A DNA stretch of 64,000 nucleotides from Nonomuraea sp. SYSU D8015 (GTDB lineage Bacteria > Actinomycetota > Actinomycetes > Streptosporangiales > Streptosporangiaceae). Each line of letters begins with the position of its first letter. The first letter of the stretch is position 1. A model generated the notes under the pieces. It was not told the DNA's origin. It searched no databases and saw only the letters and a list, made by a program, of their open reading frames with translations. A program made the translations under genes and the position numbers. This document shows positions 45,945-54,416 of the stretch, piece by piece. The stretch covers positions 124,471-188,470 of the forward strand of contig NZ_MU084033.1 of NCBI RefSeq assembly GCF_008065375.1, read 5' to 3'.

Positions 45945-47708
45945 CTAGGCGAAGGGGATGCCGTCGAAGGTGCCGGACAGGGACGGTCGGGTTCCGAACG
46001 CCGTCCAGGTCAGCGTTACCTCGTGGGTGCGCCCGCCGGTCTCGGCGCGGAGCGTGGCGGTGGCGCGGCCGTCTGGGGTGAGCTTGATGGGGCCGCTGAC
46101 CTGCAGGTCGCGTACGAACCGCACGCTGTCGAGGGTGATGTCCTGGCCGAAGGTGACCTGGCCGCCGCGCAGCCCCGGCTCGTTCGGCCGCCCGAAGTAG
46201 TAGAAGGCGTGAGGATTGCGGCGGGCGGTGGCGTCGGCGGCGGTGGCGAAGGCGGCCGCGAGGATCCGCCGCTGGCCGGGGCTGAGTTTGCGGGCCGGGT
46301 GCGGCGCCACGTCCCTGAGCTTTTGCGGGAATGCGCCGACGGCGCGGTAGTTCTCACCGGTGCATTTCTGGTCGACCACCCGCTTGGTGGTCAGGAAGGT
46401 GCGCAGCATGCCGCGCACGCAGTCACCCATCGGCGACGGGAGGAAGGACTGCGCGTGAATGCCGAACGGAATCCGGATGACGGTAGCGTTCGGGAAGACC
46501 CGAAGTGAACGCTCCACCTCGGCGGGGCGGTTGACGTCGAAGTCCCCTGCCACGACCAGGATGGGTACGTTGGGCAGCGCCTGTCCGGGCGGGCGCGGCG
46601 GGCTGTGTCGCGGGGTTGGCCAGTTGATGCACCACTCCTGGCTGGCGACCGCCTCGGTGGGGAAGAAGTCGGTGGGCTGATAGGGCGCCATCGGGCGTTC
46701 CCGATCGTAGTACCGCTCGGCCTGCGCTTGACGCTCGGCTGCCGATGCCAGCCGGTCGAATGGGAAGGAGCCGTCGCCACAACGGAAGGCCATATGCCCC
46801 GCAAGCCACGGCGGGTTGAACGGCGGGATGGTTTTGGGGGTCAGCCGGGCCAGACGGCGTAGTGGAGCCGGGTCGCCGTTGAGGTAGGCGTGTGCGGCCG
46901 CGACGTTCTCCCGGCCGAGCACCGCTTCGGCTGGCTCACGTAGGGTGAGTGCTTGGTGCAGCGTCACCTCCGGGTCGGGCTGCTTTCGCAGCCGGTCCAC
47001 CAGCCTCGTCCATATGCCAGAGGCTTTGCCCGGCAGCGCGTCGCATGCCTTCGACCGCCCGCAGACGAGATCGAGGTAGTCGAGCCGGGCGTCGAACCCC
47101 TGGTCCGCGTAGCCGTCGCGACCGATGACCATCGAGCTGTCCAGGAAGATCGCGTCCAGGCTGTTCGGGTACCGGGCCGCATATGCCTGGGCGTACAGGG
47201 TGCCGTAGGAGTTGCCGAAGTAGCTCATCTTGGCCAGGCCGAGCGCTCGCCGGACCGCGTCGAGGTCGTGCGAGGCCTGGTCGGCGGTGAAGTACGCGCC
47301 CCGGGGACCCACGCTCTTGGCGCAGGCGGCGACGGTCGCTGGCTTGAAGGGGTCGGCTCCCGGGCACAGCAGCGGCGAGGACTGTCCTATCCCGCGCGGA
47401 TCCATGACCAGCAGGTTCTTCCGGTCAAGGACAGGCCCGAGAACCTGTTGAATCTCGGGTGTCGCCGGCAGAGCCGGTTGTGGCCCGCCGCGGTTGGCCG
47501 CCACCGTGCCGTCGGCGTCCTTAGCCGGGATGAAGGTGAAGGCTACGGAGATGCGTTCGGAGGAGGGGTTCTCCCAATCGAGAGGGACCTCGATGGTGCC
47601 GTCGCAGCGCGTGGTCGCGGTCGCGCACTCATGCAGTTCGGTCGGAGGGGTCGGTGCACCGGGCAACAGGGCGGTGGCCAGTACGAGTCCTAAGGCTTTT
47701 GCGATCAT
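45945..47708 (-). CDS. Secreted alpha/beta hydrolase, tripeptidyl-aminopeptidase type (cargo)
   Basis: 587 residues from ATG 47708. An N-terminal hydrophobic segment (MIAKALGLVLATALLPGAP) is a likely signal peptide. The nucleophile elbow is FGNSYGTLYAQ (GxSxG), the acid VAGDFDVNRPAE and the histidine FGIHAQSF. This is the Streptomyces SAP/TAP-type exopeptidase architecture with a C-terminal cap. It should act outside the cell on peptides. It lies inside the transposon, opposite to the recombinases, and looks like cargo. It has no relation to the DNA-modification genes. Confidence 0.85.
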   Translation of the reverse strand: MIAKALGLVLATALLPGAPTPPTELHECATATTRCDGTIEVPLDWENPSSERISVAFTFIPAKDADGTVAANRGGPQPALPATPEIQQVLGPVLDRKNLLVMDPRGIGQSSPLLCPGADPFKPATVAACAKSVGPRGAYFTADQASHDLDAVRRALGLAKMSYFGNSYGTLYAQAYAARYPNSLDAIFLDSSMVIGRDGYADQGFDARLDYLDLVCGRSKACDALPGKASGIWTRLVDRLRKQPDPEVTLHQALTLREPAEAVLGRENVAAAHAYLNGDPAPLRRLARLTPKTIPPFNPPWLAGHMAFRCGDGSFPFDRLASAAERQAQAERYYDRERPMAPYQPTDFFPTEAVASQEWCINWPTPRHSPPRPPGQALPNVPILVVAGDFDVNRPAEVERSLRVFPNATVIRIPFGIHAQSFLPSPMGDCVRGMLRTFLTTKRVVDQKCTGENYRAVGAFPQKLRDVAPHPARKLSPGQRRILAAAFATAADATARRNPHAFYYFGRPNEPGLRGGQVTFGQDITLDSVRFVRDLQVSGPIKLTPDGRATATLRAETGGRTHEVTLTWTAFGTRPSLSGTFDGIPFA

Positions 47709-48194
47709 GCCGACAGTCTCGTTTCTCGCGCTCCGGGTTTCTTCGGCCTCTTGGAGGATTCTCTCTGGGAGCTTGTTCCTAGAGCCGTCTGCGACCGTGA
47801 GATGATCTCAGCGCAACACCCCTGGTGACGGTGCCGGTATGGATGGCAGCTCGCGACATCGGGCGCATACACGAAGGCGACCCGCCAGCTTCTCAGAGCC
47901 GCAGGGACGACGGCCGGGTGCCTTGTCGTCCACGACGACGAGCAGTCAACGTCGCGTCAGTCGTCGGCGTGATCGGTTCCCAGCGAGCTCACGAGGCCGA
48001 CAGCTACTAGCGGGTCGCCCTGGAGGCGGCAGTTGCGGCACTGAGCCAGCGGGACCGGATGTCGGCGAGGCGGGCTGGCCGCTCCACTCGTTATCGCGCT
48101 CATCGGAACGGATCCTAGCCCCCGCGGAAGCTGACAATCCTGCCCGTCGCAGGGCCCGGGAAGCCGGCGCAGCTGAACAGAAGCACTTGACAGG
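47709..48194. other. Right end of the transposon, no gene seen
   Basis: The 486 bp between the hydrolase start and the right junction hold its promoter region and probable recombinase binding sites. The last 25 bp contain CAGCTGAACAGAAGCACTTG. I see no convincing reading frame. Confidence 0.5.
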
Positions 48195-48533
48195 GAAGCG
48201 TAGCACCGCCCGCAGGCACTGCTGATCTCGGCGGTCCGGGCTGCGTGCGATCCGGGCGAGGTCGACGGTGTTGTACCGGTGCCAACCCCGCTCCTTGAAC
48301 ACGCTGGCATTGATGGTGCTGGCCAGCACGACAGCGGCCGCTCGGCGGCCGCGGTCCTCCATGATGAAAGCCATGCGGCCGTAAGGGCGTGTGTAGGGCC
48401 GTCCGCGGGGGTGTTCCTCGTCAGGCAGATGCAAGGGGTGGCGCCACTCGATCAAAACTTCCTGTGCCTCGTCTATGTCCACCTGGTAGAACGCCACCAC
48501 GGGTGAGAGCCGCAGGGCCAGCTGGCGGTTCAT
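48195..48533 (-). pseudogene. Mom-like DNA-modification gene, N-terminal half (interrupted)
   Basis: 113 codons from ATG 48533 (MNRQLALRLSPVVAFYQVD), overlapping the upstream stop by ATGA. It runs IEWRHPLHLPDEEHPRG, then RYNTVDLARIARSPDRR and CLRAVLRF, and the TTC codon at 48197-48195 is the junction. Beyond it the frame enters transposon sequence (PVKCFC) that has nothing to do with the family. The rest is at 39449-39781. N-terminal VDLARIA fits the Mom-like family, which I assign with moderate confidence. A truncated product could still be made. Confidence 0.8.
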
Positions 48534-48808
48534 GAAGGCCCCATCCCCTGCGAGTGTGAGCGCGGCGTCGCAGGTTCGACGGTGGCGTCGACCGGCAGTG
48601 CCCGCGCGACCAGGTCGCAGACGCGCGCTGCGAATACGCGCAGGTCCTCGGGCGATCCCACGACCGCAAACGCAGTGGCGTCCGGGTTGCCGATCACCAG
48701 CGCGTGGCTCCCGGCCATCATGTCGATGCAGTGGTCATCCGGGTCCGTGTCAGGTGTGACGATCTCCAATGCGGTGTCGGCGCCATCCATCTCATATCGC
48801 GGGGCCAC
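48530..48808 (-). CDS. Small protein in operon with the Mom-like gene
   Basis: 92 residues from GTG 48808, with AAAGGAAAAGCC upstream. It has an alpha/beta pattern (ALEIVTPDTDPDDHCIDMM, then LVIGNPDATAFAVVGSPEDL). It is coupled to the interrupted Mom-like gene by ATGA. Function unknown, perhaps in the same pathway. Confidence 0.6.
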   Translation of the reverse strand: MAPRYEMDGADTALEIVTPDTDPDDHCIDMMAGSHALVIGNPDATAFAVVGSPEDLRVFAARVCDLVARALPVDATVEPATPRSHSQGMGPS

Positions 48809-49049
48809 GGCTTTTCCTTTCGGGTTCAGACTGGGTGTGGGGGTGATGAAGCGGTCGGAGCCGCCTTCGAGGTAGTGGCTGTTGCGGACTCGGTGTCGTC
48901 CGTCACCGGCATGAGGTGAAAGCGGATCGGTTCACGAGGCCAAGAGGTCGTGTGCGGCCATCACGGAGTTCCGGGGACACCGAGAGGGGCAAACCCAAAC
49001 GGCGCCGCCCAGGCTGCCTGTGCTCACGGGCCGCAGTGGCTGTGGAACA

Positions 49050-49079
49050 CACGCTCCGCGCGAAGGAGCGCGGAGCGTG
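49050..49079 (-). terminator. Terminator hairpin
   Basis: 12-bp arms CACGCTCCGCGC / GCGCGGAGCGTG, just downstream of the gene ending at 49105. The 240 bp from 48809 to here have no convincing gene. Confidence 0.7.
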
Positions 49080-49104
49080 CGCGTGAGGGTCGTGGCCGGA
49101 TCTG

Positions 49105-50025
49105 TCAGCCGCCGATCAGGGCGTACCGCAGGATCTCCTCGGGCAGGGCGTGCTGCAGTTCCCAGACGAATCGGATCGGAAGCTCACGCTCGTGCCGGAG
49201 GTAGCGCATGGTTCCGGCGTAGGTGTAGGGCGGGGCGCCGAGCCCTTCGTCGCGCTTGTGGTGCCGGATGAACAGATGCACCGTGCTGCTTCCGTCGATG
49301 TAGCGGATGGCGGTCGGCATGCTGGTACGCAGGGTGTTCTGTGACTCCCACTGGAAGTGCCGCTCATCGAGCGCGCCGTCGGCGTAGCGCGTCTTGTCGG
49401 AGTACTCCTTGCTGGATTTGTCGATCGTCACGAAGAACAGGTCGGCGCGGTACTCGGGGACGTACCTGACGCCCGCTACCCAGAAGGCCGGTTTGTCCAG
49501 GCCGAAGGCGGCCAGGACCTCGTTCTTCGTGTAGTCAGCGTGCAGGTGCACCGGTACGTCCTCATGAAGTTGGAGCCACGTATCGGGATTGCGGGGTGCG
49601 AGGACGTCGGCCAGTGCCCGGACCTCGACGGCCCGGTCCCGAGTCAGGCGCTTCAACCGCTCGCTCGCGCCGGTGACGGAGTCGGTGCCGCCCCACAGAG
49701 TCACGTCCAGCATGGCCAGCAGGCGGCGTTCGCGTGTGCTGGTCGGACGATGCCCGTACAGCAGCGTCGACAGGAAGTACAGGCGCTCGCCGTCGAGGTG
49801 CAGCATGCGGCCGAACGCTCGGCCGAGCTGCGAGTCCAGTTCCACATCGGGCGGGGCGGCGGCGAAGCCTGCGGCACGCCGCAGAGCCGTCCAGCCCTCC
49901 CTGCGGCGGTAGAGGACCTCCAGCGGGAGCTGGGTGTCCTGCAGGAACTGCGCCAGGGGGACGTCGCCCAGCTGCCGGAGACGTTCCACCAGCGCCTTCC
50001 ACTTCGGACCGTTGTCGCGGGTCAT
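49105..50025 (-). CDS. DUF3427-like protein behind the repeated leader
   Basis: 306 residues from ATG 50025 (MTRDNGPKWKALVERL), with CCGATCCGAAGGGA upstream. The C-terminal half matches DUF3427: HADYTKNEVLAAFG, then GVRYVPEYRADLFFVTIDKS, ERHFQWESQNT and YTYAGTMRYL. DUF3427 usually follows a DEAD-box helicase in a longer defence-type protein; here it is alone after a helical N-terminal part. Nucleic-acid-related function is likely but not shown. Confidence 0.7.
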   Translation of the reverse strand: MTRDNGPKWKALVERLRQLGDVPLAQFLQDTQLPLEVLYRRREGWTALRRAAGFAAAPPDVELDSQLGRAFGRMLHLDGERLYFLSTLLYGHRPTSTRERRLLAMLDVTLWGGTDSVTGASERLKRLTRDRAVEVRALADVLAPRNPDTWLQLHEDVPVHLHADYTKNEVLAAFGLDKPAFWVAGVRYVPEYRADLFFVTIDKSSKEYSDKTRYADGALDERHFQWESQNTLRTSMPTAIRYIDGSSTVHLFIRHHKRDEGLGAPPYTYAGTMRYLRHERELPIRFVWELQHALPEEILRYALIGG

Positions 50026-50119
50026 TGAAGTTCCCTTCGGATCGGAGATGTTCTGTCGGGTCCCAGGTGCCAACCGGGACTCGGACGTGAAAACCATACA
50101 TGTAAACGCCTCTTTATGA
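50026..50119 (-). promoter_or_regulatory. Repeated leader, copy 7 (DUF3427 gene)
   Basis: The box 50119-50087 reads TCATAAAGAGGCGTTTAC, then ATGTATGGTTTTCAC. The hairpin 50080-50060 has stem GTCCCGG / CTGGGAC and loop TTGGCAC. CCGATCCGAAGGGA precedes ATG. TATGGT is a -10 candidate. The bases 50120-50489 upstream hold no gene. Confidence 0.75.
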
Positions 50120-50489
50120 TTTGGCGTGCGACCTGCCTCACCAGCGCTCCGACAAAGGAAGCGGCTCAGAAGCCAAAGCATGTCAAGCCGCGACAGAGGA
50201 ACGTCCTTCAGCGCCGTCACGGACAGACGAAGCCGGGCCGCCTCACTCCCCTCCCCCTGGGCCGCCGGGACGAGGTGCGAACCAACAGCCGCAGGAATCG
50301 AGGTGGGGCGTCACTTCCAGCAGCGACAAGTCGGTGCGCGCGGTCGTCCGGCACTCGCACGGCGGGGATACGGGCTCATCCCTCGAGTGCGCCCCTGGCC
50401 TCAACGGTGAGGCTGTAGTCCGCACATCCGTTTGGCGCGGCCGGCCTCGGTGCCCTTGCCCAGCGCCGCGCGGTCTCCACAAATGACGG

Positions 50490-50520
50490 CATGGGTCCTG
50501 CGAGGCTCGCAGGACCCATG
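50490..50520. terminator. Near-perfect 31-nt palindrome
   Basis: 15-bp arms CATGGGTCCTGCGAG around a single G, downstream of the GP88-like gene ending at 50632; likely its terminator. Confidence 0.7.
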
Positions 50521-50631
50521 GGAGATGAAAACGGTTTGTGATCTGGCGCTGGTGACATGAGATGCGGCAGACGCCGGGACCTCGATAGTGATGCTGTGCG
50601 CGCCTCACGAGCGGCGGTCGGGCGGACTCCT

Positions 50632-51417
50632 TCAGGTCGAGCGCTTCCTATCCGCGGCCTTACGGTCGCTTTCCCGCTGCCAGTCTCCCAAGGTACGGTC
50701 TCCCAGACGGCGAATCGCGGTCGGGATCCGGTTGCAGGCCATGCCTACTGGGCTCGCTCCCGTAACTGAAAGCAGATCAGACGCTTCTTGATCGTGCCAA
50801 CCCCGCTCCCTTATGGCCTCCCGAGTGGGAAAGACATCCGCTATCCGGTCAACGGCAACGTCGAGGTCGGCGTCATATTTGCCTCCCAGCGAGTAGACCC
50901 AGAAGAAGTTTGGTGGCGGGTTCGGCTCAACCAATCGCCGGAAGCGTTCTACCTCCTTCGTGTATGCGTAGAACTTGACCTTGGGATGAGTGCGACTGAT
51001 GCGCAGCCACGCCGAAAGATAGTCGTCGCTGAAGAAGTCGCCACTGTCGTGAATGCGGATCCACTTCCCCTGAAAGCGTCGGGCCCTCAGTTCGGTGGTC
51101 ATGGCTTGCTCCCAGCCGCTGAGATCCTCCACGACGAAGGCGAGGTTGGCCAAATGCCGTTCCCGGACCTGGCGGAATCTGTAAGCTCCAAAACGCGCGT
51201 AACAAATGACGGCGCATTTTCCGGCGGAAGGGCAGGTGATGATCTTCCTGCCATCGGGCAGTTTCGCATACAGGGCTGGCAGAGTCCAGTTCCAGATGCC
51301 CTCTTGGCGTAGCTGTGAGTTCTGTGTCAGGAGCTTACTGGGCCGCTCGACAACATGGTCTGGCGGTTTCTGATCGAACAGGTCGAGTTGAAAGTGCAAG
51401 TTAAGTTCGAAGCTCAT
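50632..51417 (-). CDS. GP88-family protein with N-terminal beta-clamp motif
   Basis: 261 residues from ATG 51417 (MSFELNLHFQLDLFDQK). QLDLF at 10-14 is the canonical clamp-binding pentapeptide and the context LNLxFQLDLF matches the 17260 protein. The body has TCPSAGKCAVICYARFGAYR (three cysteines), IRIHDSGDFFSDDYLSAW and VKFYAYTKEVERF, as in the mycobacteriophage GP88-type family. The three cysteines may bind a metal or Fe-S cluster. The molecular function is unknown to me. A degenerate copy of the 33-bp box lies 167 bp upstream (51584-51616). Confidence 0.75.
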   Translation of the reverse strand: MSFELNLHFQLDLFDQKPPDHVVERPSKLLTQNSQLRQEGIWNWTLPALYAKLPDGRKIITCPSAGKCAVICYARFGAYRFRQVRERHLANLAFVVEDLSGWEQAMTTELRARRFQGKWIRIHDSGDFFSDDYLSAWLRISRTHPKVKFYAYTKEVERFRRLVEPNPPPNFFWVYSLGGKYDADLDVAVDRIADVFPTREAIRERGWHDQEASDLLSVTGASPVGMACNRIPTAIRRLGDRTLGDWQRESDRKAADRKRST

Positions 51418-51583
51418 GGTTTGTCTCCAGATAGCCCTTTTCCGCAGCTGCGCCGGTGCGAGGCGCATGAAGGGGTGGAATCGCGAGCCAAGTGGCGCTG
51501 CTGCGCGGAATTCGCTACTGCTCCTCTGTGCATGCGCTAGGGGAGAGAATCTCGCGCTGAAAGGCCAGGAAGGCGCGCTTGCT

Positions 51584-51616
51584 GCGCCAATATAAGCAGG
51601 AAAGGTTACTTACTGG
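51584..51616 (-). promoter_or_regulatory. Degenerate box copy upstream of the GP88-like gene
   Basis: CCAGTAAGTAACCTTTCC, then TGCTTATATTGGCGC; about 19 of 33 positions match copy 3. TATATT is a clear -10-like hexamer at the same place. Confidence 0.45.
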
Positions 51617-52113
51617 GTTGGTGCGCTCTGGGTGGAAATGAGCAGCGCGGATTCTCGCAGCAAAGAACCTCGTGCGGTGATTCCTGGACACGAGCTAGGA
51701 GCTACCTCGCCTGTGGCACGATATGGATTGCCCATCCATGACCGCAGCTGTTCTGGATTGCCTGCCCATGGCCGTCCCTCCTGGTAAGCCGGAATTCGAG
51801 TGGGGGCTAGGACACGGCAGGTGTGACAGTGCCATGTGGCGCGCCGTCGCTATAGGCGATGGGCAATGCCATGCACGTAAGGGAAGGTCGCCAACTGGTA
51901 TGGACGGCCCCACGGGTAAATCCGAGAAGAGTTACCGGATCTACCCGGGGCAAGGGACGTCGGAAGCAGAAGTTTCCATATGGAAGTTGCTATGGCGGTC
52001 AGGATCGCGTGCGGCAGCATCTCATGCGCTTGGTTCAGGGCCACATCCAAGGCATCGGCGAACGTGCCGCGCACGCGCGGGTGCGGCGCGAGGTGCGCCG
52101 CCCGAGGCGTCGG
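51617..52113. other. Gap with a palindrome, no convincing gene
   Basis: Nearly 500 bp. It holds a TTCCATATGGAA palindrome (51974-51985) and a short open frame that resembles the N-terminus of a protein (MRGTFADALDVALNQAHEM at 52074) but has no ribosome binding site. It may be a decayed gene. Confidence 0.4.
51974..51985. promoter_or_regulatory. CCATATGG palindrome, copy 1
   Basis: TTCCATATGGAA within AGTTTCCATATGGAAGTT. The same element occurs at 60801-60814 and 62577-62584 and is cut by the window's end (63991-64000). Confidence 0.5.
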
Positions 52114-52554
52114 TCAAGATGCGGGGTAGAGGGGCTGCCACTCAGTGAGGGGCGTGGTGGCGTGGTCGCGGTAGTCAACGGTGACGGCGCGGTAGACGAT
52201 GCGTCCGCGCCCGTGGGCAGGCCCGTGGTCGGGGCCTTCGCCCGTGTGGGCGTGCAGGGTGAGAAGGTGGCAGATCTCATCGGGGTTGAAGGCGCGGGTG
52301 ACGTCTCCCGAGTCGTCGGCGATGCCGAACTGAATCGCGGCGTCGGCGGGCAACTCCGCCCACTCAGTGACGGCTTCGCCAACATGGTTGGCCGAGAAAC
52401 GGTCTTCGCGGACCACCCGGTAGACCGTCACAGCGGACTGGGATCCGCGCATTAAAGTCTGCCCGCGAGCCTGCATCCAGGTAGGGACATGCACGACGTG
52501 ATGCTCGATGATGCTGCCGTCGGCGTTGCGGGTGCCGTACTGAATGGTGTGCAT
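52114..52554 (-). CDS. Hypothetical protein, 146 aa
   Basis: Starts at ATG 52554 (MHTIQYGTRNADGS), with AAAGG upstream; ATG 52569 is less likely. It has mostly beta strands (RIVYRAVTVDYRDHATTPLT) and NPDEICHLLTLHAHTG. No family. Confidence 0.6.
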   Translation of the reverse strand: MHTIQYGTRNADGSIIEHHVVHVPTWMQARGQTLMRGSQSAVTVYRVVREDRFSANHVGEAVTEWAELPADAAIQFGIADDSGDVTRAFNPDEICHLLTLHAHTGEGPDHGPAHGRGRIVYRAVTVDYRDHATTPLTEWQPLYPAS

Positions 52555-52588
52555 GGAAGGACCTTTCATCGTGAGGGGTTGCGGGCCC

Positions 52589-52617
52589 GCGGGAGCCGTA
52601 GGACGGCAGGCTCCCGC
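52589..52617 (-). terminator. Terminator hairpin
   Basis: 9-bp arms GCGGGAGCC / GGCTCCCGC, downstream of the gene ending at 52633. Confidence 0.6.
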
Positions 52618-52632
52618 AGGCCAAGGGCGCGG

Positions 52633-53142
52633 TCAGCTGTAAAGGGCGTCGCACATGGCGTTCAGCTCTCCGAGATCCTCGTCTTCCAAATCGAAGGGGG
52701 CGCTCGTGTCAAGCTGGAGCAGGCGCAGGGCTCGCTTGTCCGCCTCGATGACACGGTGGCCCTCGTCGATGAAGACGTCCTTGGGATCATCTTCGGGCTC
52801 GGCATATAGGAGGCACATGGCCACGGGGTCGATCATTGAGGGATCGATCAATTTCCCGGCGATGACGGGGCCCTCTGCTGTGACTTCGATGTACCAGCGT
52901 CCGCCGGCGAGATCGCAGGCAACGCCCGCGAAGTCCATCAACGTTCCGTTGCGTCCCTTACTGGGATCCCACGCGGCCAGGTCCTCGAAGTAGAGGCCCC
53001 CGGTTCTGCGCAGGAATCGGTAGTCGCGCTGGTCCCAGAATTGCTGGTCGGCAGGGAGACTATCGTTGCGACCTAGCTCGTGGATCACTAACTCGTACAG
53101 GCCCCGGCCGCGCAGACCGACGGCCGGATGAGGGGTTGGCAC
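52633..53142 (-). CDS. Hypothetical protein, 169 aa
   Basis: Starts at GTG 53142, with GGAAGGTAG upstream, right after the stop of the 53148 gene. It has YELVIHELGRNDSLPADQQF, GLYFEDLAAWDPSKG and an acidic C-terminus. It is the last gene of the 54250-52633 operon. No family. Confidence 0.6.
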   Translation of the reverse strand: MPTPHPAVGLRGRGLYELVIHELGRNDSLPADQQFWDQRDYRFLRRTGGLYFEDLAAWDPSKGRNGTLMDFAGVACDLAGGRWYIEVTAEGPVIAGKLIDPSMIDPVAMCLLYAEPEDDPKDVFIDEGHRVIEADKRALRLLQLDTSAPFDLEDEDLGELNAMCDALYS

Positions 53143-53147
53143 GATGG

Positions 53148-53717
53148 CTACCTTCCAAAGGTGCGGTTGAACTCACGCGCGACCTGGTCGACGGTGTCGG
53201 CCAAGCCCGCAACCTGGGCCGCCTGCGGCGCGAGCTCCGGCAGGGCGGCCGCGTGTCGGGCCACGACGCGCAGCAGGTGAGCGGCCAGGCTGAGCAACTC
53301 GCTACGTTGCCGCAGCTGTTCCAGCGGCGTCGTCTGGCACCGCGCCGGATCGAGCCATTCCACGGGGGCTAGCTCGCGCGCCGCGTTGGCGTGCTCGACC
53401 ACGCTGGCGTACATGGCCTCGTAACGGGCGCGGGCCTCCGTACGCTCATCTGAAGACCGTAGGGGGTTGTTGGCACGCAGGACCATGACGCGTAGGTCCC
53501 GCCCGATGCGGCTGGCAGTAGCGGCGGGCTTCCACCGCTGGGGGGTCTCGGCCATGGCCGGGTCGGCTTCCAGCAGCGCCGCCAGACCCCGCAGGGTCTT
53601 CGCGGTCTCGTCCATCACGTGCCGGCCGCGGGTGTCGATCGGCAACGCCAGGCGACTTTCCAGGATCTCGGCGCGGATGGCCAAGATCCTGCGCTGGTGC
53701 TCGGCTTCGGTCCTCAC
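53148..53717 (-). CDS. Helical hypothetical protein, 189 aa
   Basis: Starts at GTG 53717 (VRTEAEHQRRILAIRAEI), overlapping the upstream TGA (GTGA), with GGGAGG at a good distance. The protein is nearly all helix, with long amphipathic stretches (LRQRSELLSLAAHLLRVV). It is middle gene of a three-gene operon. Confidence 0.6.
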   Translation of the reverse strand: MRTEAEHQRRILAIRAEILESRLALPIDTRGRHVMDETAKTLRGLAALLEADPAMAETPQRWKPAATASRIGRDLRVMVLRANNPLRSSDERTEARARYEAMYASVVEHANAARELAPVEWLDPARCQTTPLEQLRQRSELLSLAAHLLRVVARHAAALPELAPQAAQVAGLADTVDQVAREFNRTFGR

Positions 53718-54250
53718 CACTGCCTCCCATTGCGCAGCGGGTAGGCCTCCGACAGCGCTCGGGCGACCTTGGCCAGCGTCGGCGCCAGCACACACCCCTG
53801 GTCGTCGATCATCAGGTGCGCCTGCGGGGGGATGCCGCTTTCACCGCGGTGACGGATCACGTGCCACAGCCCGCCGTCGCGGTCTGCCGCTGCCAGGCAT
53901 CGCTGGTCATGCAGCTCGCCTGCCTCCGGGTGAGCCCACTCATGCAGCAGGCCCACGGCCAGGAACTCGTGGTCGGCCAGGTGGATGTCGAGCCTTGCGG
54001 GGTTGTCGGCCAGCAGGCCCAGGTCGTGCTCGACGTCGCCGGTCGCGCCGGGCGCCTGCATACCGGGAGCGCCGATGAACACGCTCCACTCCCACGGTCC
54101 CACGAACAGGGTGACCATGTCCGGGGCGGCGGGACTGGCGCAGATGAGCAGCAGCCTCGTGGGCTCGTCGCCCCAACCGTGCTCGCTGTGGTGGCTCTGC
54201 TCGGCGGCGATCAGCCGCTCGCCGAGCCTCTGATGGGTGATGTCATGCAT
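53714..54250 (-). CDS. Hypothetical protein, 178 aa
   Basis: Starts at ATG 54250 (MHDITHQRLGERLI), with AAGGAGACATC upstream. It has a core of strands (PTRLLLICASPAAPDMVTLF) and a C-terminal QAHLMIDDQGCVLAPTLAKV helix. It is the first gene of the operon with the 53148 and 52633 genes. No family. Confidence 0.6.
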   Translation of the reverse strand: MHDITHQRLGERLIAAEQSHHSEHGWGDEPTRLLLICASPAAPDMVTLFVGPWEWSVFIGAPGMQAPGATGDVEHDLGLLADNPARLDIHLADHEFLAVGLLHEWAHPEAGELHDQRCLAAADRDGGLWHVIRHRGESGIPPQAHLMIDDQGCVLAPTLAKVARALSEAYPLRNGRQW

Positions 54251-54376
54251 GATGTCTCCTTGGCAAGTTGGGTTCGGGCTACTCACCCGGACGGGGGTGC
54301 TCGCTCCGGGCGGGGGGCACCGGAGGAGCGTGCGCATTCCCGGTCGGGCGGTCCGCCGGGACGCGAGGTCGAGGTA

Positions 54377-54405
54377 AGCCCGCGTCGGCCGAGCCGGCGC
54401 GGGCT
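54377..54405 (-). terminator. Terminator hairpin
   Basis: 8-bp arms AGCCCGCG / CGCGGGCT, downstream of the gene ending at 54417. Confidence 0.55.
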
Positions 54406-54416
54406 GTACTGCTCCC

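Noticed and set aside
51695..52074. Two short minus-strand frames in the 51.6-52.1 kb gap
   Set aside because: One begins plausibly (MRGTFADALDVALNQ) but has no ribosome binding site and is disrupted soon after; reported only as a possible decayed gene.
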